Shown: positions 9,365 to 20,636 of the stretch, in pieces
Layout of the letters: each line of letters opens with the position of its first letter
Position numbering within the stretch: the stretch's first letter is position 1
NCBI RefSeq assembly: GCF_004342425.1
Contig: NZ_SLWQ01000005.1
Span: 124,001 to 188,000 of the forward strand
Length of the DNA stretch: 64,000 nt
DNA from: Dokdonella fugitiva
GTDB lineage: Bacteria; Pseudomonadota; Gammaproteobacteria; Xanthomonadales; Rhodanobacteraceae
Reading direction: 5' to 3'
Translations under genes and position numbers: made by a program
The notes under the pieces: generated by a model
The model's input: only the letters and a program-made list of their open reading frames with translations
The model's database searches: none
What the model was told of the DNA's origin: nothing

Positions 9365-11413
9365 ATGTTCGAAGGCCTGCGTTTCCAGCATTGGCAGACG
9401 GCGAGCGACGCCGACGGCATCGTGGTGCTGACGCTGGACCGCGCCGGCAGCTCGGTCAACGCGCTGTCGCGCGCCGTGCTCGACGAGCTGTCCGAGATCG
9501 TCGAGCGCCTCGCCATCGAGCCGCCCAGGGGCGTGATCGTGCGCTCGGCCAAGGCGAACGGCTTCATCGTCGGCGCCGACATCAAGGAATTCGAGGGCTT
9601 CGGGAAGAACGGCACGGTGCAGGACGCGCTCGAGAACGGCCAGCGCGTCTTCCTGCGCCTGGGTCGCCTGCCCTGTCCGACCGTCGCGGCGATCCACGGC
9701 GTGTGCATGGGCGGCGGCACCGAACTCGCCCTCGCCTGCCGCCAGCGGGTCGCCTCGCGCGACCCGTCGACGCGCATCGCCCTGCCCGAGGTCAAGCTCG
9801 GCATCTTCCCCGGCTGGGGCGGCTCGGCACGCCTGCCGCGCCTGGTCGGCGCGCCGGCCGCGCTCGAACTCATGCTGACCGGACGCACGGCGTCGGCCGA
9901 GAACGCGAAGGCGATTGGCCTCGTCGACACGCTCACCTCGCCGGAACTGCTCGTCGAAGCGGCCAAGGAGCTCGTCCGTCATCCGCGCAGCCGTCCGTTC
10001 AAGCAGCGCGCGACCGCGTGGGCGACCAATACCTGGCTGGCGCGGCAGATCCTCGCGCCGATCCTCGTCAAGCAGACCGCGGCGAAAGTGCGCAAGGAAC
10101 ACTATCCCGCGCCGTTCGCCCTGATCGAGACCTGGCGACGCGGCGGCTCCAGCCTCGTGCAGCGGCTCAAGCTCGAGGCGCGCGCGGTCGCGAAGCTTGC
10201 CGCAACGCCGACCGCGCATAACCTGATCCGCGTGTTCTTCCTGCAGGAACGCCTCAAGGGCCTCGCCGGCGGCGCCGAGCACGGCATCAAGCACGTGCAT
10301 GTGGTCGGCGCCGGCGTCATGGGCGGCGACATCGCCGCATGGTGCGCACTGCGCGGCTTCGACGTGACCCTGCAGGATCGCGAGATGAAGTACGTGCAGC
10401 CCGCGCTCGACCGCGCGAAGGACCTGTTCACGAAGAAGCTCAAGACCGCCGAGCGCGTCGCGCTGGCGCTCGCCCGACTCAAGGCGGATGTCGAGGGCAG
10501 CGGTATCCCCGACGCCGACCTCGCGATCGAGGCGATCTACGAGAATGCCGAGGCGAAGGAAGCGCTTTACCGCGCGACCGAGCCGAAGATGAAGCCCGGC
10601 GCGCTGCTCGCGACCAATACCTCGAGCATCCCGCTCGCCGAGCTGCGCACGACCGTGCAGCAGCCGGGGCGCTTCCTCGGCCTGCACTACTTCAACCCGG
10701 TCGCGCTGATGCCGCTGGTGGAAATCGTGCGCCACGACCAGCTCGACGCTGCCGCCGAAAAACGCGCGCTCGCGTTCTGCAAGGCCCTCGACAAGCTGCC
10801 GGTGCCGGTCGCCGGCACCCCCGGCTTCCTCGTCAACCGCATCCTCATGCCGTACATGCTCGAGGCCGCGCGCGCGTACAGCGAAGGCGTGCCGGGCCCG
10901 GTCATCGATCGCGCCGCGAAGAAGTTCGGCATGCCGATGGGCCCGATCGAACTCATCGACACGGTCGGCCTCGACGTCGCGGCGTCGGTCGGCGCCGAAC
11001 TCGGGCCCTTCCTCGGCCTCGACATCCCGCCCGGCCTCGACGAACTCGTCAAGGGCGGCAAGCGCGGCAAGAAGGATGGCGAAGGATTCTACATCTGGAA
11101 GGACGGCAAGCCGCAGAAACCCGAAGTCGATCCGAGCTACGTCGCGCCGGACGACCTTGAGGATCGCCTCGTCCTGCCGCTCCTCAACGAGGCCGTGGCC
11201 TGCCTGCACGATCGCGTCGTCGACGACGCCGACCTGCTCGATGCGGGCGTGATCTTCGGCACCGGCTTCGCCCCGTTCCGCGGCGGCCCGATCAAGCACG
11301 TGCGTGATACCGGAGCCGACGCGCTGAAGGCGCGGCTGGAGGCGCTCGCGAGCAAGTACGGCGCGCGCTTCTCGCCTCGGCCGGGCTGGGATTCGCCCGC
11401 GCTGCGCTCCTGA
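9365..11413 (+). CDS. fadB: Fatty acid oxidation complex alpha subunit (enoyl-CoA hydratase / 3-hydroxyacyl-CoA dehydrogenase)
   Basis: This 682-residue bifunctional beta-oxidation enzyme hydrates enoyl-CoA and oxidises 3-hydroxyacyl-CoA. The crotonase domain (about 1-190) shows GADIKEF, the oxyanion-hole segment HGVCMGGGTELALACR and EVKLGIFPGWGG. The NAD-binding dehydrogenase domain (about 305-490) starts with VVGAGVMGGDIA. The dehydrogenase signature LGLHYFNPV follows, and the C-terminal domain holds FLVNRILMPY. It is shorter than E. coli FadB (729), closer to FadJ-type proteins. No thiolase (fadA) gene is adjacent, so the partner must lie elsewhere. The symbol could equally be fadJ. Confidence 0.9.
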   Translation: MFEGLRFQHWQTASDADGIVVLTLDRAGSSVNALSRAVLDELSEIVERLAIEPPRGVIVRSAKANGFIVGADIKEFEGFGKNGTVQDALENGQRVFLRLGRLPCPTVAAIHGVCMGGGTELALACRQRVASRDPSTRIALPEVKLGIFPGWGGSARLPRLVGAPAALELMLTGRTASAENAKAIGLVDTLTSPELLVEAAKELVRHPRSRPFKQRATAWATNTWLARQILAPILVKQTAAKVRKEHYPAPFALIETWRRGGSSLVQRLKLEARAVAKLAATPTAHNLIRVFFLQERLKGLAGGAEHGIKHVHVVGAGVMGGDIAAWCALRGFDVTLQDREMKYVQPALDRAKDLFTKKLKTAERVALALARLKADVEGSGIPDADLAIEAIYENAEAKEALYRATEPKMKPGALLATNTSSIPLAELRTTVQQPGRFLGLHYFNPVALMPLVEIVRHDQLDAAAEKRALAFCKALDKLPVPVAGTPGFLVNRILMPYMLEAARAYSEGVPGPVIDRAAKKFGMPMGPIELIDTVGLDVAASVGAELGPFLGLDIPPGLDELVKGGKRGKKDGEGFYIWKDGKPQKPEVDPSYVAPDDLEDRLVLPLLNEAVACLHDRVVDDADLLDAGVIFGTGFAPFRGGPIKHVRDTGADALKARLEALASKYGARFSPRPGWDSPALRS

Positions 11414-11415
11414 GC

Positions 11416-11889
11416 CTACCCCGGCGGGGCGAGCCAGAGGTCCTTCGCGAGGCGCACCGCATCTTCGTCCGGCGCGTAGTATCCGGTGGACAGCGTGACT
11501 TCGTCGTAGCCGAGGCGTCGGTAGAACGCGCGCGCCACGGCGTTGCGCCGGCGCGCCTCGAGGCGGATCACGCCGATGCCTGCCTCGAGCGCCGCGGTCT
11601 CGAGCCAGCCCACGAGCGCGGCCCCGATGCCGCGGCGCTGCCAGGCAGGGAGTACCGCGAGCAGGCACAGGTGCGCTTCTTCGTCGAAGTACTGCATGAC
11701 GCCGAATCCGGCGAGCCGGCCGTCGTGGCGCGCAACCGCGACGTTGGTGTCCCTTGCGGCGATCGCTCGCCGCAAGCGGCCGGGCTTCCAGCGCCAGTCG
11801 AGCCCGTGCTCGACGAGGTCGCGCGAGTGCACGGCGATCGCCGACGCTTCGTCGGCGCGCGCGAGGCCGATGTCGATCGTGGCGTCCAC
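11416..11889 (-). CDS. GNAT family N-acetyltransferase
   Basis: This protein of about 157 residues has the GNAT fold. The acetyl-CoA binding loop reads WQRRGIGAALV (residues 83-93), preceded by CLLAVLPAW and followed by IRLEARRRNAVARAFYRRLGY. This last pattern is typical of RimI-like acetyltransferases, although the substrate cannot be inferred. No ATG fits. The GTG at 11889 gives a complete N-terminal beta strand but has no clear ribosome binding site, so the start is tentative. It converges with the fadB-type gene with only 2 bases between stops, and follows the nitrilase-family gene by 71 bases. Confidence 0.8.
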   Translation of the reverse strand: MDATIDIGLARADEASAIAVHSRDLVEHGLDWRWKPGRLRRAIAARDTNVAVARHDGRLAGFGVMQYFDEEAHLCLLAVLPAWQRRGIGAALVGWLETAALEAGIGVIRLEARRRNAVARAFYRRLGYDEVTLSTGYYAPDEDAVRLAKDLWLAPPG

Positions 11890-11960
11890 GCCTGCGCTAT
11901 GGTGACGCGAACCGCGTTGCGCAAGAGGCGCACCCCGGCGCGATGCCGTCGACGCCCGGC

Positions 11961-12848
11961 TCAGGCGCGCTCGACGCGCGCGCGAGCGAGCGCGGGTCGC
12001 TGCTGCGCGGGCCAGTCGGTCGCGTTCGCGACCTGTCCTTCGCGGCGCGCGGCGGCGAGCGCGTCGAGGTCGACGTCGGCCATGGCCCAGTCTCCGCCAT
12101 CCGTCGCCGCGGCGGCGATGCCGTCGGCCGGGAACCCTCGATCGACCGGCGTGTACACGGCGGCGATGCCGGTGTTGCAATCGAGCGCCGGGCTCCAGTC
12201 GGCGATGCCGGCGGTGACCGCGCAGGCGACGAACGCCTGGTTCTCGAGCGCGCGTGCCTGGCAGCCGATGCGCACGCGATTCGCGCCCGCCTCGGTGTCG
12301 GTGCAACTCGGCACGAGCAGCAGGTTCGCGCCGGCCTCGGCCTGCGCGCGCGCGTACAACGGGAACTCGATGTCGTAGCAGACGTCGATCGCGATGCGAC
12401 CGAGCCCGGTCTCGAACACCTTGAGCACGTCGCCGGCTTCGATCACGCCGCTCGCGCGCTCGAAGCCGGTCAGGGTCAGCTTGTCCTGGAACGCGAGACG
12501 GCCCTCGGGCGTCGCGAGCCAGGCGCGGTTGCGATAGCGGCCGTTGCCGCACGACGTGATGAACGTGCCCGCGACGAGGTGGATTGCATGGCGGCGCGCG
12601 AGCTCGCGCGCGAGCGCCTCGTAGTCGGCGCGCACGCCCTGCAATGCCTCGAGCGAGCGCACGAAGTCGGCGCGCACGTCGCCGGGTTGCGCAGCCGCGG
12701 CCTCGAGCGCGAGGTACTCGGGCAGGACGACGCATTGCGCGCCCGCGCGCGCGGCGATGTCGACGCGCGCGGCGACGCGCGCGGCGAACGCGGCGAAATC
12801 GGCCGGCTCCCCGATCCGGTACTGCGCCACCGCGACGCGCAGGCTCAT
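11961..12848 (-). CDS. Carbon-nitrogen hydrolase (nitrilase superfamily)
   Basis: This 295-residue amidase or nitrilase-like enzyme has the superfamily catalytic triad E44 (VLPEYLAL), K123 (QDKLTLTGFE) and C157 (IDVCYDIEFP). It most resembles the RimI-associated or YafV-like branch acting on small amides; the substrate is unknown. Its start ATG at 12848 overlaps the stop of the preceding GNAT gene as ATGA, so the two are translationally coupled. Fusions and pairings of a GNAT with a nitrilase occur in other bacteria, which makes a joint role plausible. Confidence 0.88.
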   Translation of the reverse strand: MSLRVAVAQYRIGEPADFAAFAARVAARVDIAARAGAQCVVLPEYLALEAAAAQPGDVRADFVRSLEALQGVRADYEALARELARRHAIHLVAGTFITSCGNGRYRNRAWLATPEGRLAFQDKLTLTGFERASGVIEAGDVLKVFETGLGRIAIDVCYDIEFPLYARAQAEAGANLLLVPSCTDTEAGANRVRIGCQARALENQAFVACAVTAGIADWSPALDCNTGIAAVYTPVDRGFPADGIAAAATDGGDWAMADVDLDALAAARREGQVANATDWPAQQRPALARARVERA

Positions 12849-13447
12849 GCGGACTCCAGCGGTCGCAGCCAGAATCGAAGCGCGTGCGAACTGGCCTCGC
12901 CGGCGCCGACTTCGGGCCAGTCGAGGTGGCAGAACATGTCGTCCTGGCGCCGGTAGCCGCGCTTGCTCCAGAACGCGTCGTTGCCGCGATGGCCCGGTGG
13001 GCAACGCGGATCGCCCGCATCACGCTCGACCGCGCAGAACGCGGTCATGCGGAACCGGCCGAGTCGCCGCGCGTGCCGTTCGCGTTCGTCGAAGAAGCGA
13101 TGGCCGAGGCCGCGGCCGCGGAACTCCGGCAGCAGCACGGATTCGCCGAAATAGAACACGTCGGCGGCGGGGATCCCGCGCGCGACGAACGGCTCGATGA
13201 ACGCCGCCGTCTCGTGCGCGAGCGGAATGCCGGTGGACGCGCCGACGACGCGCGCGCCGTCGAAGGCGAGCACGAAGACGCTCTCGGGCGACGCCGCGTA
13301 GGCGGCGAGGTACGTCGCCTCGTAGTCGAGGTCGCCTTCGTAGAGGTATGGCCAGTCGCGGAACACGGCGATGCGCAGTGCGGCGACGGCGTCGAGGTGG
13401 CGCGCGACATCGGGGCCCGCGAGGGCCTGGATTTCGATCTGGCTCAT
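12845..13447 (-). CDS. GNAT family N-acetyltransferase
   Basis: This 200-residue acetyltransferase has the acetyl-CoA loop FRGRGLGHRFF at 109-119 and the preceding VFYFGESVLLPEFRG strand. The N-terminus AALRIAVFRDWPYLYEGD is typical of a GNAT subgroup usually found beside a carbon-nitrogen hydrolase. The C-terminus (HLDWPEVGAGEASSHALRFW) is also typical of that subgroup. The start ATG at 13447 overlaps the stop of the flavoprotein gene (ATGA), and its own stop overlaps the start of the nitrilase-family gene. Confidence 0.85.
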   Translation of the reverse strand: MSQIEIQALAGPDVARHLDAVAALRIAVFRDWPYLYEGDLDYEATYLAAYAASPESVFVLAFDGARVVGASTGIPLAHETAAFIEPFVARGIPAADVFYFGESVLLPEFRGRGLGHRFFDERERHARRLGRFRMTAFCAVERDAGDPRCPPGHRGNDAFWSKRGYRRQDDMFCHLDWPEVGAGEASSHALRFWLRPLESA

Positions 13448-14688
13448 GTGGAAACGGTATCGCTGCTCGCGCGCGAGCACCAGCCCGCGGCCGCGGCGCC
13501 GGCGATGCGACCACTCGCGAAGCATGCGGTCAACAGGTAGCCACCGGTCGGTGCTTCCCAATCGATCATCTCGCCTGCGCAGAAAACGCCGGGGAGATCG
13601 CGCAGCATCAGCTGCGCATCGAGGGCGTCGAAGCGCACGCCACCGGCGGTGCTGATCGCTTCTTCGAGCGGACGCGCGCGCAGCAGGGTCAGCGGCAGTG
13701 CCTTCAGCGTCGCGGCGACGGTCGCCGGATCGCCGACGCCGTCCTTGCCCAGCACTTCGTAGAGCAAACCTGCCTTGACGCCGTCGACGCCTGCGGTGCG
13801 ACGCAGGTGTTCGCCGGCGGAGCGGCGCCCGCGCGGTCGCGCGAGATCGCGCGCGAGGCGTTCGGCATCGCGGCCGGGCGCGAGATCGAGGCGGATCGTC
13901 GCCTGGCCGCGCGCCGCGATCGTGTCGCGCAGCAGCGCGCTGTAGGCGTAGACGAGGCTGCCTTCGATGCCGTGGGAGCTGACGACGAACTCGCCCTGGC
14001 GCCGATGCACCCTGCCGTCGGCGTCCTCGCATTCGACCACGACCGGCTTGACCGGATCGCCGGCATGGCGCGCGGCGAAATGCGCGCTCCAGGCGACGTC
14101 GAAGCCGCAGTTCGACGGCTGCAGCGGCGCGATCGCGACACCGCGTGCCGCGAGGGGCGCGACCCAGCGTCCGTCGGAACCCAGCACGGGCCAACTGCCG
14201 CCACCGCAGGCGAGCACGACCGCATCGGCATCGACCACGCGCTCGCCATCGTCGGTGACGAAGCGCAGTGCACCGCGTTCATCCCAGCCGCGCCAGTCGT
14301 GGTTGACGTGGAAACGCACGCCGCTCGCACGCAGGCGCCGCACCCAGCCGCGCAACAACGGCGCCGCCTTGAGGTCGAGCGGGAACACGCGTCCCGAAGT
14401 GCCGACGAAAGTCCCGACGCCCAGTCCACGCGCCCACGCGCGCAACGCGTCGGCATCGAAGGCTTGCAGCCATGCGCGGATCTCGCCGGCGCGATCGCGG
14501 TAGCGCGACACGAACCGCTCGAACGGATCGGAATGGGTGAGGTTGAGCCCACCCTTGCCGGCGATGAGGAACTTGCGGCCGACCGAGCCCATGCGCTCGT
14601 AGACATCGACGTCGACGCCAGCGGCGCGAGCGGTCTCCGCGGCCATCAGCCCGGCGGGTCCGGCGCCGATGATCCGGGTGCGAGTCAA
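13444..14688 (-). CDS. HI0933/BaiN-type FAD-dependent flavoprotein
   Basis: This 414-residue flavoprotein of the HI0933-like family (TIGR03862 type) starts with the dinucleotide-binding motif GAGPAGLMAAE at residues 8-18. It carries the family hallmarks GRKFLIAGKGGLNLTHSD, LACGGGSWPVLGSDG, and the C-terminal GVFCAGEMIDWEAPTGGYLL. These proteins bind FAD and NAD(P)H; the physiological substrate is unknown. The start is an unusual TTG at 14688 whose last two bases overlap the preceding stop (TTGA). No better in-frame start exists, since the binding motif begins only seven codons later. Confidence 0.88.
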   Translation of the reverse strand: MTRTRIIGAGPAGLMAAETARAAGVDVDVYERMGSVGRKFLIAGKGGLNLTHSDPFERFVSRYRDRAGEIRAWLQAFDADALRAWARGLGVGTFVGTSGRVFPLDLKAAPLLRGWVRRLRASGVRFHVNHDWRGWDERGALRFVTDDGERVVDADAVVLACGGGSWPVLGSDGRWVAPLAARGVAIAPLQPSNCGFDVAWSAHFAARHAGDPVKPVVVECEDADGRVHRRQGEFVVSSHGIEGSLVYAYSALLRDTIAARGQATIRLDLAPGRDAERLARDLARPRGRRSAGEHLRRTAGVDGVKAGLLYEVLGKDGVGDPATVAATLKALPLTLLRARPLEEAISTAGGVRFDALDAQLMLRDLPGVFCAGEMIDWEAPTGGYLLTACFASGRIAGAAAAGWCSRASSDTVST

Positions 14689-15095
14689 GCGCCGACCTGG
14701 CGCAGCCAGTCCTGCAGGTTGTAGTAGTTCGTCACGCGCGCGATGCGGCCATCACGCAGGTCGAAGAAGGCGCCGCCGGGCAGCACGTAGCGCTGGTCGC
14801 GGGCGGGCGGCAGGCCCTCGTCGTCCGCCTTGTAGCGGCCGTGCACGACGTACTCGGCAGCGGCGCGCGTGCCGTCGCTCGCCGCGAGCACGACGATGTC
14901 GCGCAGTTGCTCCTCGTAGCAGCGGTCCATGCGCGCGAGGAACGCGCGGAATGCACCGCGGCCGTGTTCGCGCGCGCCCTGGTTGAGGTCGTGCACGACG
15001 TCGTCGGCGAGGCAGTCGAGCATCGCGTTCCAGTCGGCGCGGTTGAAGGCGGCGTAGTAGGCTTCGATCAGGCTGCGTGCACCGTCGTGCGTCAT
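14685..15095 (-). CDS. SnoaL/ketosteroid isomerase-like (NTF2 fold) protein
   Basis: This 136-residue small protein has the NTF2-like pattern ARSLIEAYYAAFNRADWNAMLDCLADDVVHDLNQG near the N-terminus. A core VVHGRYKADDEGLPPARDQRYVLPGGAFFDLRDGRIARVTNYY-like block follows, reported here in brief. Such proteins are isomerases, hydrolases or simple binding domains, so function is open. The ATG at 15095 gives the family's normal N-terminus. It is the first gene of a minus-strand unit whose members overlap by four bases. Confidence 0.82.
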   Translation of the reverse strand: MTHDGARSLIEAYYAAFNRADWNAMLDCLADDVVHDLNQGAREHGRGAFRAFLARMDRCYEEQLRDIVVLAASDGTRAAAEYVVHGRYKADDEGLPPARDQRYVLPGGAFFDLRDGRIARVTNYYNLQDWLRQVGA

Positions 15096-15228
15096 GGCAT
15101 GTTCCGTTGCGTCACCGCGACGGCCGGCCGCGGCATGGGCCGCGTATCGTAGCAGCCGGCTCCCATCGTCGAGCGCGCCGGAGTGGCAGGCGAAGCCATC
15201 GGGCATCGCTCGCGGGATGCCCGCCGGC

Positions 15229-15879
15229 TCAGTCGCGCAGCGGCATTACTTCGGCGTCCGGCTTGACGTCGCCGACGACGTCGACGCCTTCGGGCGGCGT
15301 GAAGCGGAACGCGTCCGCGGGCAAGGCCGGGTTGCGCTTCCAGTCGGAGAAACGGATCTCGGTGACGTTGCCGAGCTGGTCCTTGAAGCGCATGCGCTGC
15401 AACGATGCCGCGTCGAAACCGAGTTCGGCGTATTCGAACTCCGGCTCCTTCGCCTTCGAAGCCAGGCGCAGCCAGGCGAGTCCGTCGTGCTCGCCGGATT
15501 CGGACGCGGTGAACTGGCTGTCCAGCTGCGACAGGTCGGTCAGCACGGTGAGCGGGCTGTGCGCCTCGGCGGCGCTCTGGTTGCGCACCGACACCTGCTC
15601 GAGGTCCGGTTCGTAGACCCACACCTTGGCGCCGTCGGCGACGATCGTCTGCTGGTACGGCGCGAGCGTCTCCCAGCGGAACTGGCGCGGCGCTTCCAGC
15701 GCGAGCGTGCCGCGAGATGCGTCGCCGCGATGGCCATTGGCATCGGTGACGGACTGGCTGAAGCGGCCGCTCACCGCGTGCAGGCCCCTGGAGAACGCCT
15801 CCATGCGCGCGCGCGCGCTGTCGGCGGCGACGGCCTGGGTGGCCAGGGTGAGGGCTGCGAGGGCGGCGATCAGGCGCAT
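15229..15879 (-). CDS. lolA: Outer membrane lipoprotein carrier protein LolA
   Basis: This periplasmic chaperone of about 216 residues accepts lipoproteins from LolCDE and passes them to the outer membrane. A signal peptide (MRLIAALAALTLATQAVAAD) precedes the mature protein. Family features include FSRGLHAVSGRFSQSV, RGTLALEAPRQFRWE, QQTIVADGAKVWVYEPDLEQV and the SPLTVL segment. The ATG at 15879 gives a compact signal peptide; an upstream GTG at 15903 is possible. It follows ftsK by 64 bases on the same strand, the conserved ftsK-lolA order. Confidence 0.94.
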   Translation of the reverse strand: MRLIAALAALTLATQAVAADSARARMEAFSRGLHAVSGRFSQSVTDANGHRGDASRGTLALEAPRQFRWETLAPYQQTIVADGAKVWVYEPDLEQVSVRNQSAAEAHSPLTVLTDLSQLDSQFTASESGEHDGLAWLRLASKAKEPEFEYAELGFDAASLQRMRFKDQLGNVTEIRFSDWKRNPALPADAFRFTPPEGVDVVGDVKPDAEVMPLRD

Positions 15880-15943
15880 GGAGGTCGTCGTCGAGTGGAT
15901 CACGGCGCGCGATTATGCGCGCGACGGATGAATCGGAGCCGGC

Positions 15944-18271
15944 TCAATCGCCCGGTGGCGGTGGCGCGAGCACGGTGCGGTTGCCGTTGTGCTCGGGCGC
16001 GCTGACGACGCCGTCGCGTTCCATCTGCTCGATCAGGCGCGCGGCGCGGTTGTAACCGATGCGCAGGTGGCGCTGCACGCCGGAGATCGATGCGCGTCGG
16101 GTTTTGGTCACGATCGCGACCGCCTTGTCGTAGAGCTGCGCGTCCTCGCCGCCTTCGCCGTCGCCGGCATCCTGCGGCAGGCCGGTCTCGCTGATGACCT
16201 GGCCGTTGCCGAGCGACTGCACTTCCTCGAGCACGCCTTCGATGTAATCGGGTTCGCCCTGCTGGCGCAGCCAGTCGACGACCTTGTGCACTTCGTGGTC
16301 GTCGACGAAGGCGCCGTGGACGCGCTCGGGCATCGCGGTGCCGGGCGGCAGGTAGAGCATGTCGCCGTGGCCGAGCAGCGTCTCCGCGCCGGACTGGTCG
16401 AGGATCGTGCGCGAATCGATCTTGCTCGACACCTGGAACGCGATGCGGGTGGGAATGTTCGCCTTGATCAGGCCGGTGATGACGTCGACCGACGGGCGCT
16501 GCGTCGCGAGGACGAGGTGCACGCCGGCCGCGCGCGCCTTCTGCGCCAGGCGCGCGATGAGTTCCTCGACCTTCTTGCCGACGATCATCATCATGTCGGC
16601 GAACTCGTCGATGATGACGACGATGTACGGCAGCGGCTGCAGCGGCTCGGCGACGCGCGAGGGCTGCGACGCATCGGGCCGGAACAGCGGATCGAGCAGC
16701 GGCTGGCCCGCGTCCTCGGCGTCCTTGACCTTCTTGTTGAAGCCGGCGAGGTTGCGCACGCCGACCGCGGACATGAGCTTGTAACGCCGTTCCATCTCGG
16801 CGACGCACCAGCGCAGCGCGTTGGCGGCCTCCTTCATGTCGGTGACGACCGGCGCGAGCAGGTGCGGGATGCCCTGGTAGACCGAGAGTTCCAGCATCTT
16901 CGGGTCGATCATGATCAGGCGCACGTCCTTCGCGCTCGACTTGTACAGCAGGCTCAGCACCATCGCGTTGACGGCGACCGACTTGCCCGAGCCGGTCGTG
17001 CCGGCGACGAGCAGGTGCGGCATCTTGGCGAGGTCGACGACCACCGGCTTGCCGCCGATGTCCTTGCCGAGCGCGAGCGCGAGCGGCGACTTCAGCGCGT
17101 CGTACTTGTCCGAGCGCAGGATCTCGGAAAGGTAGACGATCTCGCGGTTCGCATTCGGGATCTCGAGGCCGATCACCGACTTGCCCGGGATCACGTCGAC
17201 GACGCGCACGCTGGTCACCGACAGGCCGCGCGCGATGTCCTTGTCGAGCGTCGAGATCTGGCTGCCCTTGATGCCGGGGGCCGGCTGCATCTCGAAGCGC
17301 GTGATGACGGGCCCGGGGAACACGCCGACGACCTGCGCCTCGATGCGGAAATCCTTGAGCTTGAGCTCGACCTGGCGCGACAGTGCCTCGAGCGTCTCCT
17401 CCGAATAGCCCTTGACCTGCTGGCGCGGCTCGTCGAGCAGCGACAGCGGCGGCAACTGGCCAGGATCGGCGGCGCCCGAGAACAGCGGGATCTGCGTCTC
17501 GCGGTGCGCGCGCTCGCTCTTCTCGATCGGCGCGACGACCGGTTCGATGCGGATCGGCTCGCGCCTGGCCTGCTTGACCGTCTCGATCTTGCGCACGACC
17601 TCGCGCTCGGCGCGCGCCTCGCGCGCCGCGTTCCAGTCCTCCGCGCGCTTCATGCGGTCGGCCACGCCGGCTCCCGCGCCGAGCAGGAAGCGGCCGATGC
17701 CGTCCATGAGCTTGAACCACGACAGCCCGGTCGCGAGCGTGATCGCGACGAGCAGCAGCGCCAGCAGGAACAGCCCGGCGCCGAGCGGCCCGAAACTGCC
17801 GAGGAGGCTGCCGCCGACGAGATGGCCGAGGATGCCGCCGCGGCCGGACGGCAACATGCTCGGGCCCGAGCCCTGCAGGAACGCGAGGCCGGGGGCGGCG
17901 ACGAAGAACGCGACGAAACCGATCAGCCGCAGGGTCGGTTCGAGCGGCGAACGTTCCTCGCGCACGGCGCCGCGCAGCACGACCCAGCCGACGACGAGCA
18001 GCAGTACCGGGAAGGCGTAGGCGACGAGGCCGATCAGGTAGAACACGAGATCGGCGATCCACGCGCCGAAGGCGCCACCGAAGTTGTGGATCGGCCGCGA
18101 TGGGTCGCCGGCATGCGACCAGGCGCGGTCATCCTTGTCGTAGCTCGCCAGGCAGGCGAACAGGTAGATCGCGACCGGCAGCAGGAGGAGGAAGCCGGCT
18201 TCGCGCAGGCGCTTGTGCCAGTGCTCGTCGAGCCGCGGCGTGGGTCTTGCGGGTTTGATCGTGCGCGCCAC
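15944..18271 (-). CDS. ftsK: DNA translocase FtsK
   Basis: This 775-residue septal DNA translocase clears the chromosome from the division plane and activates XerCD at dif. Four N-terminal membrane helices lie at about 25-44, 75-99, 114-132 and 160-184. The alpha and beta motor domains follow after a short linker, with Walker A GTTGSGKS at 424-431 and the Walker B strand [14 protein letters not shown]. The C-terminal gamma winged helix (about 700-765) includes [20 protein letters not shown], which reads KOPS. The linker is much shorter than in E. coli (1329 residues), as in many Lysobacterales. Confidence 0.97.
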   Translation of the reverse strand: MARTIKPARPTPRLDEHWHKRLREAGFLLLLPVAIYLFACLASYDKDDRAWSHAGDPSRPIHNFGGAFGAWIADLVFYLIGLVAYAFPVLLLVVGWVVLRGAVREERSPLEPTLRLIGFVAFFVAAPGLAFLQGSGPSMLPSGRGGILGHLVGGSLLGSFGPLGAGLFLLALLLVAITLATGLSWFKLMDGIGRFLLGAGAGVADRMKRAEDWNAAREARAEREVVRKIETVKQARREPIRIEPVVAPIEKSERAHRETQIPLFSGAADPGQLPPLSLLDEPRQQVKGYSEETLEALSRQVELKLKDFRIEAQVVGVFPGPVITRFEMQPAPGIKGSQISTLDKDIARGLSVTSVRVVDVIPGKSVIGLEIPNANREIVYLSEILRSDKYDALKSPLALALGKDIGGKPVVVDLAKMPHLLVAGTTGSGKSVAVNAMVLSLLYKSSAKDVRLIMIDPKMLELSVYQGIPHLLAPVVTDMKEAANALRWCVAEMERRYKLMSAVGVRNLAGFNKKVKDAEDAGQPLLDPLFRPDASQPSRVAEPLQPLPYIVVIIDEFADMMMIVGKKVEELIARLAQKARAAGVHLVLATQRPSVDVITGLIKANIPTRIAFQVSSKIDSRTILDQSGAETLLGHGDMLYLPPGTAMPERVHGAFVDDHEVHKVVDWLRQQGEPDYIEGVLEEVQSLGNGQVISETGLPQDAGDGEGGEDAQLYDKAVAIVTKTRRASISGVQRHLRIGYNRAARLIEQMERDGVVSAPEHNGNRTVLAPPPPGD

Positions 18272-18340
18272 CAGGAGAATTTACCTGAAGTTCCTTGGAC
18301 AGGCCACTGTTTTGACTGGAATTCCAGCGGCAGCGCAACC

Positions 18341-18362
18341 TGCGCGGGCGGCCGCCCGCGCA
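18341..18362 (-). terminator. Perfect GC palindrome after ald
   Basis: A perfect 22-base palindrome centred on GGCCGCCC-type sequence lies 15 bases past the ald stop on the minus strand. It forms an 11-bp stem with essentially no loop and no T-tract, so it could terminate ald transcription or be a protein site. It lies between ald and ftsK. Confidence 0.35.
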
Positions 18363-18377
18363 GAATAGCAGGCCCGC

Positions 18378-19439
18378 TCAGCCCTTCAGCGCCGGGTGGA
18401 CGATCTTGCCGCCCTCGACGTTGATGCCGCGCTTGAGCGGCTCGAACTTCTTCCAGTTCTTGTCCGACGCCAGGCGCTGCACATACGGCAGGATCGCCGC
18501 GCAGATCGCCTGCGACGAGGTCTGCGGCACCGCACCCGGCATGTTGGTCACGCAGAAGTGGGTGACGCCGTCGACCTGGTAGGTCGGTTCGGCGTAGGTC
18601 GTCGGCTTGGACGTCTCGAAGCAGCCGCCCTGGTCGATCGAGATGTCGACGAGCACCGAACCCGGCTCCATCGACTTGACCATCTTGCGCGTGACGACGT
18701 GCGGCGCCTTCGCGCTCGGGATCAGCACGGCGCCGATGACGAGGTCCGCGTCGCGCACTTCGCGCGCGACGTATTCCTCGTACGGATACAGCGCGGTCAC
18801 GTTGCTGCCGAGCGCCATCATCTGCGCGAGGCGGTCCTGGCGCTTGTCGAACACGACGACGTTCGCGCCCATCGCGGCGGCGAGCGCGGCGGAATTGCCG
18901 CCCGCGGCGCCGGCGCCGAGCACGACGACCTTGCCGCGCTCGGTCGACGGCAGGCCGCCGAGCAGCTTGCCCTTGCCGCCGGCCGGCTGGTGCAGCAGGT
19001 GCGTACCGATCTGGGTCGCGATGCGGCCGGCGATGATCGACATCGGCGCGAGGAGCGGCAGCGAGCCGTCGTCTTCCTGCACGCTCTCGAACGCGACGCC
19101 GGTGAGGCCGATGTCGAGCAGCGCCTTGGTCAGCTTCGGCTCCGGAGCGAGATGCAGGTAGCAGAACAGCAGATGCTCCTCGCGCAACAGCTTGAGGTCA
19201 CCCGCGATCGGCTCCTTCACCTTCACGATGAGTTCGCCGACGTCGTACAGCTTCTTCGCGGTCGCGGCGATCTTCACGCCGACGCGCGTGTAGTCCTCGT
19301 CCTTGAAGCCGCTCTTCAGGCCGGCCCCGGCCTGCACGTACACCTCGTGGCCGCGGCGCACGAGATCGGCGCAGGCAGCCGGCACGAGCGCGACGCGCCC
19401 TTCCAGGGTCTTGGTTTCCGAAGGCACACCGATACGCAT
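18378..19439 (-). CDS. ald: Alanine dehydrogenase
   Basis: This 353-residue enzyme interconverts L-alanine and pyruvate plus ammonia with NAD. The N-terminus [20 protein letters not shown] is the family hallmark. The NAD-binding loop is [21 protein letters not shown], followed by FDKRQDRL. The catalytic region contains [21 protein letters not shown] and the C-terminal signature [14 protein letters not shown]. It is slightly shorter than the usual 370, mainly at the C-terminus. I chose the ATG at 19439; the frame is open further upstream without family similarity. It is divergent from trxB across a 219-base gap. Confidence 0.95.
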   Translation of the reverse strand: MRIGVPSETKTLEGRVALVPAACADLVRRGHEVYVQAGAGLKSGFKDEDYTRVGVKIAATAKKLYDVGELIVKVKEPIAGDLKLLREEHLLFCYLHLAPEPKLTKALLDIGLTGVAFESVQEDDGSLPLLAPMSIIAGRIATQIGTHLLHQPAGGKGKLLGGLPSTERGKVVVLGAGAAGGNSAALAAAMGANVVVFDKRQDRLAQMMALGSNVTALYPYEEYVAREVRDADLVIGAVLIPSAKAPHVVTRKMVKSMEPGSVLVDISIDQGGCFETSKPTTYAEPTYQVDGVTHFCVTNMPGAVPQTSSQAICAAILPYVQRLASDKNWKKFEPLKRGINVEGGKIVHPALKG

Positions 19440-19496
19440 TGCAGGTTCCTCGAAAGAGAGTATTGCCGGAGTCGTTGGGGAACGCGGGCGCCTTGA

Positions 19497-20609
<1,113 letters not shown>

Positions 20610-20636
20610 CCTGCCTGCTCCAGCGCGAAGAAGAGA

